Positions 1-7,087 of a DNA stretch of 25,356 bases are shown here, piece by piece (position 1 is the stretch's first letter; each line of letters begins with the position of its first letter). The position numbers and the translations under genes are program-made. Source of the stretch: Chara braunii (taxonomy: Eukaryota; Streptophyta; Charophyceae; Charales; Characeae); assembly GCA_003427395.1 (NCBI GenBank), contig BFEA01000027.1, positions 1,870,621-1,895,976 of the forward strand. Direction: 5' to 3'. Under the pieces are notes generated by a model. It saw only the letters and a list, made by a program, of their open reading frames with translations, was not told the origin of the DNA and did no database searches.

Positions 1-535
1 GACAACATGAAAATAAAATAAAAATGTAATGGAAACGATGTCTTACCCCCCTCCTCCAATCCTCCTCCTACAGACACAACGAAAATAAAAATGTGATGAA
101 AACGACGGCGGGGAGAAGATACCACTTCTCCGCGCCGGATTGAACTCTCCATTTATTTTTTTCCTTTTCCCTTTCCGATTTCTCCATTTTTGAGCGTTGA
201 TCTTGAAGAAGATCAACGGCAAAAAACGAAGAATGAGCCAGGGGGATCCCGGCAGTCGGGACGTGGCCGCAGCCAGTCAGAACAACTCAAGACCTCATAT
301 GCAGTTTTTTCGAGCGAGCTCCTTGTCTTCATTTCATTCTTTTTCTTCTTTTTTTTTTCGCGCGTGTTTGTCGCGGTCTTGTAATTCAACGCCGTTGAAA
401 TGAACTGAATTTTAATGCATAAAAAAAATAATAAAAAAAAAAATCATAATAATAATAATTTAACGCCGCCGCGCTCCGCTTACGCAACTTCCGTCTTCCC
501 CCTCCTCTTCATCTCCTTCTTTTCCCCACACTCCC
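1..535. other. Unassigned AT/pyrimidine-biased DNA with a short direct repeat
   Basis: I see no recognisable gene. Two related AT-rich stretches, 9-38 and 81-105, share the pattern GAAAATAAAA followed by ATGTRATG and AAACGA, so a short segment was duplicated. The small open frames here are low-complexity and have no recognisable domain. Confidence 0.5.
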
Positions 536-682
536 CCCACGTCCTCCTCCTCCTCCTCCTCCTCCTCCTCCTCCTCCTCCTCCTCGTCCTCGTCCTTCTC
601 ATCATCCTCATCATCCTCATCATCATCCTCATCATCATCATCATAATATCATCATCGTCGTCGTCGTCCTCCTCCTCCTCCT
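536..682. repeat. Compound trinucleotide microsatellite (CTC/ATC/GTC)n
   Basis: A long run of TCC units is followed by interspersed TCA and TCG units and ends in TCC again. Successive substitutions of one expanding trinucleotide explain the pattern. Read on either strand it gives homopolymer-like peptides (Leu/Ile/Ser on plus, Arg/Asp/Glu on minus), which account for the open frames across it. Confidence 0.95.
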
Positions 683-748
683 TTGGCCCGCCAGATCTCT
701 TCTTCCTTCTCGTACGTGGGCGCACACTCTGACGTGGTCTTTCAACTA

Positions 749-897
749 AGGGCCTCGCTCCACTGCACAAGATGCTACATGTATCTGGAGCTGGCGATGG
801 TCCCGATGCATTCAACATCTCGGATCAGTCTGAATGTATCTGGTCCACGGCGCATGTCCAGATACATGTAGAATGTTGTGCAGTGGAGCGGGGCCCT
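749..897. mobile_element. Fold-back / MITE-like element, 41-bp terminal inverted repeats
   Basis: The left arm (749-789, beginning AGGGCCTCGCTCCACTGCAC) and the reverse complement of the right arm (857-897) match at 38 of 41 positions. The interior between the arms is partly palindromic too, so nearly the whole 149-bp unit can fold back. No convincing target-site duplication is visible. It contains no coding capacity, as expected of a non-autonomous DNA element. Confidence 0.75.
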
Positions 898-960
898 AAT
901 AGTAATTCACCCGGGACACACAACGACACTCTACTCATACAGCCCGTCCTAAAGGGTGAG

Positions 961-1062
961 GGAAAAAAAAAAAAAAACGCCGCCTGTCTTTTCCTCCTTT
1001 TCGCTCTTTCTTCTCCCACTCTAGGCCTCCTCCTCCTCCTCCTCCTCCTCCTCATCCTCCCT
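961..1062. repeat. Poly(A) run and (CTC)n microsatellite
   Basis: An A-rich tract at about 962-976 is followed by a pyrimidine-rich stretch and a clean CTC array at about 1027-1053. No gene is supported here. Confidence 0.85.
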
Positions 1063-1186
1063 ACTCCATAACTCCTGCTATGACCCATCACCTCCTTTTC
1101 CCATAGTCTCCTCTCCCCCTAATCGCCCCAACTAACCATTCCTCTCCTTCCCTGCCGTCTACCATCGGCAACTCCCTGTAAGTCCT

Positions 1187-1306
1187 CCCATATTCTCCTC
1201 TCCCACGTCTCCCATATTCTCCTCCCCCCCTTCTCCCATATTCTCCTCTCCCCCTTCTCTCATATTCTCCTCTCCCCCTTCTCCCATATTCTCCCACCCC
1301 CCTCCC
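1187..1306. repeat. 24-bp minisatellite, five units
   Basis: Five consecutive 24-bp units begin at 1187, 1211, 1235, 1259 and 1283, with the consensus CCCATATTCTCCTCTCCCCC plus TTCT. The first and last units are the most diverged. Because 24 is a multiple of three, the minus strand keeps one open frame (start codon at 1357, running to 1088) that reads as an octapeptide repeat of the form GEYGRRGR. No promoter or other coding evidence accompanies it. Confidence 0.9.
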
Positions 1307-1812
1307 GCGCAACGTAATCCACTCTCCTCGCTGCCGAGGCCTCCTCTCCCACCCCATCTAGCATTCTCGGGAAGAGAATGAAGGGGAAAAAAAGAAGGAA
1401 AAAAAAAAGTGGAAAACCGACACCACGGACACGTGGCGAATCGAGGAGAGTGACAAGGAGGGAGAAGAGACGCGGTCAGAAAGAGAGTGGGAGAGGAAGC
1501 AATAAAAAAAAAAAAAAAAAAAAAACCTGATCGAGAGAAGGGAGTGGAGGGGTAAGAAGTGGACGAGAGTCCTTCGGGGATAACCTCCGCCCAGATTCGA
1601 ACGATTAAGAGAGAAGCTTAATTGCTTAGTAATTAATTATTAATCAATTATTTAATCAATTAATTAATTAACTCATCAATCCCTTAATTCGTAATGCCCC
1701 CCTGTGCAATCGCCCGGATGACATGCACGAATGAAGAAAGGAAGTGGAGAAGAAACTAAAAGCGCATACTCACACTCGCACTTTTTTTTTCCCTTATGAA
1801 TGTGGATGGAAT
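1307..1812. other. Unassigned stretch with poly(A) and AT-rich tracts
   Basis: No gene was recognised. A pure poly(A) run lies at about 1504-1525. An AT-rich stretch built from TTAAT/AATTA lies at about 1618-1677. A poly(T) run is at about 1783-1791. Confidence 0.6.
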
Positions 1813-1891
1813 TGCGGCCAGGTGCATATAAATCCCGCCGTAAATGCGGCCAGGTGCATATAAATCCCGCCGTAAATGCGGCCAGGTGCAT
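1813..1891. repeat. 32-bp tandem repeat, about 2.5 copies
   Basis: Units start at 1813, 1845 and 1877 (partial), with the unit TGCGGCCAGGTGCATATAAA plus TCCCGCCGTAAA. The two full units are identical, so the duplication is recent. Each full unit carries a TATAAA string. The motif GCGGCCAGRTSCAT recurs in the tandem duplication near 5605. Confidence 0.93.
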
Positions 1892-1998
1892 TGAAGACAG
1901 TGGGAGTACGCCCTCAGTTTGAACAAATACGTGTAGCCATTCTTCCCTTTGGGTGGCAGGCGAAGGTCCAACCACTCGCCAGGGAGAGACTGGGTAAT

Positions 1999-2120
1999 GG
2001 GCCTGGCTCCACTACTCTCCACACGCACAAAAAACAAAAAATATGGCAATGTATCTTTCCATGTTCTACCGTAAGATTCATTCCCATTTTGCACATTTGG
2101 TGAGCCGTGGAGCGGGGCCC
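1999..2120. mobile_element. Short fold-back element with GGGCC..GCTCCAC ends
   Basis: The left end GGGCCTGGCTCCAC (1999-2012) is inverted at 2107-2120 (GTGGAGCGGGGCCC) with two mismatches in 14. These ends resemble those of the element at 749-897. The interior contains CATGTTCTACCGTAAGATTC (about 2059-2078), a diverged copy of a repeat that recurs at 14200-14480. No target duplication is apparent. Confidence 0.5.
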
Positions 2121-2682
2121 AATATCAGCCCGCCTGTATCCACGACCATATGGTCATCTACCGAGTAGAGAGGACTGATGGCCCGCTGGCTGCTGTACAC
2201 AGTCGCAGGTCGGGATCCCTGGTGCGGCCATAGCTACATGGCTTAGAGAGCGGGTTCCGCAGCCAGCCTTCTTGTTTAGCTCGTCAGGATATATAGGCGG
2301 CGTTCGAAAGTGAATGAACGCATCGGGACGGGAAAACGGGCATGTGCATTCATTCAAATAGTGGTTTCGGCATGGCCTCAGCCAAAGAAAACACGTGAAG
2401 AAGAAAGAAGAAAAAAGGAAAAGAAGAAGAAGAAAGATAAGCAATGGCCGATTGCTCTTTACACGCGAACCAACAAATTTCCCGTTAATGCAATTGCATT
2501 AACGTGTACATCATGCTGGAAGTAACCGCGCACTCGTTCCCCTATAATTTGTTGCAAAAAAGAAAAAGAAAAAAAAAGGAAAAAAACAAGAAAAAAAAAG
2601 GAAAAAAAAAAAAAAGAGAAGGTAATAATGGAATACCTTTACTGCAAACACTCGTGGATCGAGCGCCCAATAATAAATTCCA
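2121..2682. other. Unassigned stretch with purine-rich tracts
   Basis: No gene was recognised. GAA-rich DNA lies at about 2396-2440, and A/G-rich homopurine DNA at about 2556-2622. The string AGGTCGGGATCCC near 2207 recurs near 4979. Confidence 0.5.
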
Positions 2683-2880
2683 TACCTTTGGGGCAAGGTC
2701 CCACTTGTAGCAAAGAGAGGATTTGATTAAATGCCGGAATCTGGACGTGTTTGCGGACAGAGGAGGAGTATAATTGCTATTGCTATTGATTTTCTTTCCT
2801 GCATCTCTCCACAAACACGTCCAGATTCAGGCGTTTAATCCAATCCTCTCTTTGCTACCAGTGGGACCTCGCCCCAGGTA
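2683..2880. mobile_element. MITE-like element, 67-bp inverted repeats, TA at both edges
   Basis: The left arm 2690-2756 (GGGGCAAGGTCCCACTTGTA...) and the right arm 2809-2875 are inverted copies with 6 mismatches in 67. They are separated by about 52 bp. Outside the arms the left side reads TA-CCTTT and the right side AGG-TA, so the unit may be flanked by a TA dinucleotide. That would suit a Tc1/mariner (Stowaway-like) target, although the two end sequences differ by a small indel. No open frame of interest lies within. Confidence 0.75.
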
Positions 2881-3541
2881 GGCAACACCTGTCTACACGA
2901 AGTTGTCTGCAGACAGACAAGAACAAGAACTGCCCGGTGCAGATAAGCTACACGCTTATTATTTTTGAGGTTTTTTTCCTGTTTTTTTTCCTCTTTTTTT
3001 TGGGACCGGGACAAAGGTTTCTCCTTTTCCCCCAGTTGGTGACGCGGAGGGGAAGAGGGGGCGGAGGAAATAGCGCACATGACATGTCTTTTGAAAGAAA
3101 GAAAGAAAGAAAGAAAGAAAGAAAAAAAAAGAAAGTGCACACGACATGTCTCTCTAACAACAGACAACTGGAGAGAAAAAAAAAAAGCCCCAAAAAAAAA
3201 AAAAAAAAAAAAAANCCCAAAAAAAAAAAAAAAAAAAAAAACACCAGCAACCGTCTGTATATTACTCAAGGCGCGCCGACTGTGCCTAAGTCCAACTACC
3301 TTCTTCACCCAATATAACGTACGGTCATTAAAGTAGCTGTATTTGGGGTAACTTTCGGTCTAAATACAGCCAAGAAAAGCAAGAATGACCGTACCTTGTA
3401 GTCGGATGACGAAGGTAGCGGGGAGGTTTAGACTTAGACTTAGTTTCACGTACGGACCGGTCTCTGCCGTTCGATCTGAACACATCGGACGGCTGCACTG
3501 TGGCCACGTCGGCAAATGTTCGAAAGGAAGAATACCGTCTT
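2881..3541. other. Unassigned stretch with poly(A), (GAAA)n and one assembly N
   Basis: A (GAAA)n run lies at about 3091-3124. Two long poly(A) tracts at about 3191-3240 are separated by NCCC, with a single ambiguous base at 3215. The sequencing or assembly there is unreliable. Open frames across it are poly-Lys or poly-Phe artefacts. No gene was recognised in the remainder. Confidence 0.7.
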
Positions 3542-3632
3542 CCCCCGAACACAACGCACCCTGATAATGAATGTACACAAGCTATCTTTCCGCCCCGGTA
3601 CAGCCATAATGAGGGTGCGTTGTGTTCGGGGG
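3542..3632. repeat. Perfect 21-bp inverted repeat around a 49-bp spacer
   Basis: The left arm at 3542-3562 (CCCCCGAACACAACGCACCC plus T) is the exact reverse complement of 3612-3632. The whole 91-bp unit could be a tiny MITE or the remnant of a larger element. GATAATGA and CATAATGAG just inside the arms are also roughly inverted. Flanking duplications are not evident. Confidence 0.85.
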
Positions 3633-3763
3633 GGAAACTGCACCACACCACCGCTACTACTAAGCCCCGGTTCATTCGTGTTGCGCCACAACCCTCCTGG
3701 GACCATGTGGCGTTTGAGTAATATCCCGATGCTGCGTTTCTAGCCCCTGACTCCGTGGAATAT

Positions 3764-3877
3764 ACGGTGCAGATCAGACAATTCAGGAAACTGGGACTCC
3801 ACACTATAAGTATATATTAAACGGTGCAGATCAGACAATTCAGGAAACTGGGACTCCACACTATAAGTATATATTAA
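3764..3877. repeat. 57-bp perfect tandem duplication
   Basis: The unit at 3764-3820 (begins ACGGTGCAGATCAGACAATT, ends TATATATTAA) is repeated without change at 3821-3877. Complete identity points to a very recent duplication or an assembly artefact. Confidence 0.95.
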
Positions 3878-3897
3878 AGTATCTTCGTGTACGTCAA

Positions 3898-4030
3898 ATT
3901 AGGAAATGAGGAAATGAGCAAATGAGGGCGTGTGGAAACGAGGAAATGAGGAAATGAGGAAATGAGGAAACGAGGAAATAAGGAGGAAACGAGGAAAATG
4001 AGGAAATGAGGAAAATGAGGAAATGAGGAG
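3898..4030. repeat. Minisatellite of (AAATGAGG)n type
   Basis: A degenerate array of 8-bp units, GGAAATGA with variants GGAAACGA and GGAAAATGA, covers roughly 130 bp. On the minus strand it encodes Ser/Phe/His/Leu repeats that produce spurious open frames. Confidence 0.92.
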
Positions 4031-4159
4031 CCACCCCACCCATAGAAATGGAAATGGCGCGCCGCCGCCGCCTTCTCCCTCTCGTCTGAATATAATGCAC
4101 AATGGTCACCCCTCCCCTAATTAATGCAAGAAGCTGTTTCATGTCTGAAACTCAGAAAC

Positions 4160-4690
4160 TTCAACAGGAAGAGGAGGAGGAGGAGGAGGAGAGGAGAGGT
4201 CACAAAAAAATCTGATAATGGATCACGGACAGATTTGATCAAAAAGATTGAGACGAGAAACAAATTTTAAAGAATAATTGAGGCAAAAGACACAGATTTG
4301 TCCGAGACACCAGTGGGAGAGAGAGATTGGGAGAGAGGGAGGGGGAGGAGGGGAGGAGAGGGAGGGGGAAAGGGAGGAGAGGGGCTTGGGAGAAGGGAGG
4401 AGGACAACTGGGAGGGAAGGACAGTGGAGAGAGAGGGAGAGAGAGGTGGGGTAGGGGGAAAGAAAAATGAGGGGAGGAGGGCTCACCATATAGGGATTAG
4501 GCACGAAAACGTTAAAGAGCAGCGTAGCTGGCAAGAATAATGCCAGCACCCACACGACCAGCTTTCCTTCTGACAACATCTCTAGAACCGGATCTCCACA
4601 CTTCTCCTCTCCCTCTCCTCGATTCTCTCCCTCCCTTCCGCCCTCCCTCACTCCCTCCACCTTTCCTCCACCCTTCGTGCCTGCCCCTCT
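4160..4690. repeat. Homopurine tract, unique core and homopyrimidine tract
   Basis: (GGA)n at about 4170-4192 and a GGGAGA-rich purine tract at about 4313-4475 are followed by a short mixed-sequence core (4480-4580) and a pyrimidine tract (about 4596-4690). The purine and pyrimidine arms are approximately complementary, so the region could fold or adopt triplex-like structures. The core holds the small minus-strand frame listed separately. Confidence 0.7.
4487..4579 (-). CDS. Possible single-membrane-span peptide or exon (weak)
   Basis: I do not recognise this as a named gene. On the minus strand an ATG at 4579 opens a 31-codon stretch, inside a longer open frame, whose middle is a strongly hydrophobic helix (LVVWVLALFLPATLLFNVFV) followed by PNPYM. 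Directly after the last codon comes GTGAGC, a good 5' splice-site match, and the sequence downstream on that strand is very pyrimidine-rich, like an intron. The segment is the only mixed-composition island between a purine and a pyrimidine tract. It could be a real membrane-protein exon or a chance hydrophobic frame. No upstream promoter or second exon could be fixed. Confidence 0.2.
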
Positions 4691-5080
4691 TGCTGCTCCC
4701 GCTGCTGCTCCTTCCTCGCTCCGGCCCATCAGGCCGGTGCGCTGTTTTTCGGCCTATCGGGTGCACTTCCCACAATTGCAACTTCGATTTGCGCCTCTCT
4801 CATCCTTGTGCAGGGGGACTTCATCCCATATCCGTGAATCATCTCAACTAATGAAACGAACGAATGTCCTGCAGTCACACACACAACCCCTACCACCATC
4901 ATTCCCCTCGCCCCCTACCCCCCACCATCGCCGTAGCCCCCTACCACCATCGCCCTACCGTAGGCAAGCCGTGATGTCAGGTCGGGATCCCGGGGACAAG
5001 CAATCCTGCAACACTCAATGTTACGGCCTCGCAAAGAAACGCAGTAGCGTTGCTGGCTTTGCCCACCATGAGAACCAGGG

Positions 5081-5142
<62 letters not shown>
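5081..5142. repeat. Compound (CT)n(CA)n microsatellite
   Basis: A CT dinucleotide run passes directly into a CA run. It makes Ser-Leu and Thr-His repeats in the plus frame and Glu-Arg and Cys-Val in the minus frames. None of these is a credible protein. Confidence 0.95.
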
Positions 5143-5144
5143 TT

Positions 5145-5272
5145 GGGGCTCGCCGCACCGCTCACCGACGTGAGAAAGACAGAAGTTATGTCGTGTATCT
5201 TCCTGGTGTTCTAGCGGAAGAAACAACGTTCTGCATTTGGAACGTTTGGTGCCTACCGGTAGTGCGGCGAGG
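5145..5272. mobile_element. Fold-back element with GGGGCTCGCCGCACC ends
   Basis: GGGGCTCGCCGCACC at 5145-5159 is mirrored by GGTAGTGCGGCGAGG at 5258-5272 as an imperfect inverted repeat. The interior is also roughly self-complementary around CTTCCTGGTGTTCTAGCGGAAG (split here as CTTCC / GGAAG arms near 5200-5220). The centre contains GTTCTAGCGG, shared with the repeats at 14200-14480. No clear target duplication was found. Confidence 0.45.
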
Positions 5273-5384
5273 TTCATTCACACCCAGCGTTGCTTGGTCT
5301 ACTACCCCACCTCCGTACATCCTGTCCTTTTTTTCTTTGTTGTCTTTTTCTTTCCTCCTTTTATTGGGGATGAATGCGCCTTCG

Positions 5385-5835
5385 CACATAGCTCCCGCCA
5401 CTCACGCTTTCGTGGATTGTCACGGAATTTTTTTATTTTTATTTTTTTCTGGACCATTTCTCGATTATGCGTGTCATCCTTGCGCGGGCCATGCTAATCT
5501 TCTCTGTATCGTTCCAAACTTTCGTGAGCCCGCCGGTTTCGTGAGGTTTGGGCCCTTCGCCACAAGCACCGAGGGGATATACTCATACATCTCTAGACGT
5601 GATTGCGGCCAGATCCATGCAGGAGATGCCGCAATCTCGGTCAGGCACATGCGCGCCACACCACTTGCGATTATACGGTTTTGCGGATTGTCACGAAGCT
5701 TTCATGAGCCCGCCGGTTTTGTGAGCTTTGGGCCCTGCGCCGCACAGGCACTACTTGCACACCCCTGGGCCTAATTGCGATCAGATGCATGCAGAAGAGG
5801 CCACTCGGAAAGTGCTATCCGTAGTGTGAGTATGG
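5385..5835. repeat. Tandem duplication with about 180-bp period, copy 1 interrupted
   Basis: Copy 1 (about 5385-5655) and copy 2 (about 5648-5835) share GGATTGTCACG, then TTTCRTGAGCCCGCCGGTTT, GTGAGSTTTGGGCCC, a GCGCC/CGCC segment, and ATTGCGRYCAGATSCATGCAG, in the same order. Matching points lie about 180 bp apart (for example GGGCCC at 5550 and 5731). Copy 1 carries about 91 extra bases between GGATTGTCACGGAA and CTTTCGTGAG, which are the U6 pseudogene and its tail. Copy 2 shows the uninterrupted site. Confidence 0.85.
5450..5517 (-). pseudogene. U6: U6 spliceosomal snRNA retropseudogene, 5' truncated
   Basis: Read on the minus strand, the segment is the 3' two thirds of U6 snRNA. It begins TTGGAACGATACAGAGAAGA, includes the ACAGAGA box that pairs with the 5' splice site, the AGC triad region (TTAGCATGGCC), AGGATGACACGC, and ends ATCGAGAAATGGTCCA. 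Compared with the conserved U6 sequence it lacks the 5' stem-loop and about 34 nt of the 5' end. It has a 2-nt deletion in GGCCCCTGCGC (here GGCCCGCGC), and it has CATAATCG for CACAAATCG. After the RNA 3' end comes an A-rich tail (about 5427-5448, interrupted by T). No U6 upstream element or TATA box sits at the proper place. A processed copy made by LINE machinery is the best explanation. It is not expected to function. Confidence 0.95.
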
Positions 5836-5840
5836 GCTGA

Positions 5841-5880
5841 GGACCGGTAGCCCAGTTGGTACAACCAAGTTCGAATCCCG
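5841..5880 (+). ncRNA. tRNA-like A-box/B-box remnant (SINE head or broken tRNA)
   Basis: TAGCCCAGTTGG at 5848-5859 matches the pol III A box (TRGYNNARNNGG) and GTTCGAATCCC at 5869-5879 matches the B box (GGTTCGANTCC). Only 9 nt separate them, against about 30 or more in a tRNA. The anticodon arm is therefore missing, and this is not a functional tRNA. It may be the head of a tRNA-derived SINE or a deleted tRNA copy. The prefix GGACCGGTAGC resembles the minus strand of the dispersed repeat at 8590 and 25295. Confidence 0.55.
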
Positions 5881-5925
5881 GGCGATCAGGATCTGTCTAA
5901 ATTAGCGCCCTGGCTCAGGGCATAC

Positions 5926-6315
5926 ACTGGGCCTCGCCACACCACTCTGGAATCTCGAAAATTCGTGAGTCGGGCACCGCCACACAGCATCACTCGGAAA
6001 AAAAACTTGAAACTGTTCGAGAGCTGTCAGGAAGGGGTTTTCGAGTGCCCTCTCGAAACGATGTTTTCGCCCAGCCTGCAGCGTTGGAGTTTTCGTGATA
6101 CCACCCCTCCGCGCTCTAGTTCGACGTCCATTTCGAGAGTTGTCAGGCCGTTTTTCGTGATGCAGCCTGTCCGCGCTCGAGTTCGTCCATTTCGAGAGGC
6201 CGGTCTAGTGTGCTATGTGGCAAAGGGCCATTTTCTCTCGAAAACCAGCCTCTCGAAAAATCCTGACAGCTCTCGAATATTTTCGAGATTCAAGAGTGGT
6301 GTGGCGAGGCCCACT
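5926..6315. mobile_element. MITE-like element, about 390 bp, with clustered TTTCGAGA motifs
   Basis: The left end 5928-5965 (TGGGCCTCGCCACACCACTC, then TGGAATCTCGAAAATTCG) is inverted at 6274-6313 with one mismatch and a 2-nt indel. A second inner inverted pair, GTTCGAGAGCTGTCAGG near 6016 and CCTGACAGCTCTCGAA near 6262, lies inside. About ten copies of TTTCGAGA or its complement occur within, and an internal repeat of about 60-75 bp (TTTTCGTGAT ... CCGCGCTC ... TCCATTTCGAGAG) is present twice (near 6090 and 6150). The open frame crossing the element has no recognisable domain. Subterminal motif arrays of this kind are typical of transposase-binding regions, but that role is inferred. Confidence 0.75.
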
Positions 6316-6361
6316 AGCACGTACAATCGCAAATTATATGTGAGCCAATTTGGGATTATAC

Positions 6362-6413
6362 GGCACTTCCCAGTTACACAGCACACCCGCACTTCCCAGT
6401 TACACAGCACACC
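6362..6413. repeat. 26-bp tandem duplication
   Basis: GCACTTCCCAGTTACACAGC plus ACACCC is repeated immediately, with one difference in the last base. It lies just beyond the right end of the MITE-like element. Confidence 0.9.
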
Positions 6414-7087
6414 GGTGTACGACACAAAACAGAAAGGACACAGTCTCGACCTGCTCTCGGAATGCGAGCATACGGCCCGAGGCCCTCAGGCAAAATCTCT
6501 GGTGGGGCTAATTTACAGTTAGGCAGAATACGGCACCAAGCAGTATTTCCGAGATCGTCAACATTGGGAATATCTAGGTTTGCTCTGAGGTGGTGGGGCC
6601 TTGGCCCAGGGAGAGGAAGGAGGGTGGTAAAGACGGACATATCTGTGGGCCAGAGGGCCAGGTTGGAAGGGAAGGAAAGCTTACCGGGTTATGAAAGGCT
6701 CTTGGTCAAGGGCGCTTCGATGAGTAATTAACGATGTCCAAGAGAATCAAGGAAGACCTATGGCCCCTCCACCAATCCTTTTGTGATAATTCCTCGTATG
6801 ACTGCTCGAGGAAGGGAGCTAAGGAATATTAAGTTATCGGTGCAAGGAGTATGCCAAAGGCTGGCTCTACCAGACTCCCAAGTAAGACGACGAAGACATT
6901 GCTTCAAAGGAAGATGTGATGAAACGGAGTGGTTCGGGGTAATTTTCAAATTTTGCAAGACCGGTTCCTCCCCTCGCCCTTGTAGAGTGGAGTGTTGTCT
7001 TGTTAGAAGTTTTGTTGATTCATGCAACAGAGAAGCTTAGGTACGGTTGTATGGTTTGTGATACTAGTAATATTTATTAGGAGTGCT
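6414..7087. other. Unassigned stretch upstream of LINE A; weak open frames only
   Basis: No gene was identified. Plus-strand frames at 6462-6731 and 6783-7040 and a minus-strand frame at 6374-6640 show mixed composition, unlike the low-complexity frames elsewhere. None has a motif I recognise. The stretch directly before 7088 may be the 5' UTR of LINE A. On the minus strand CCG|GTAAGC near 6680 and a pyrimidine-rich tract ending CCCACAG| near 6643 look like a very short intron just before the 6640 frame. That remains unproven. Confidence 0.3.

Noticed and set aside
480-818. Minus-strand frame with poly-Arg, poly-Asp and poly-Glu
   Set aside because: It is a translation of the compound trinucleotide microsatellite with no independent coding evidence.
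2835-3317. Open frames on both strands with poly-Phe or poly-Lys
   Set aside because: They are driven by poly(A) runs and cross an ambiguous base.
4677-5774. 365-codon plus-strand open frame
   Set aside because: It runs through a CT/CA microsatellite, a fold-back element, the antisense of the U6 pseudogene and a tandem duplication. No domain is present, and it is an accident of stop-poor C/T-rich sequence.
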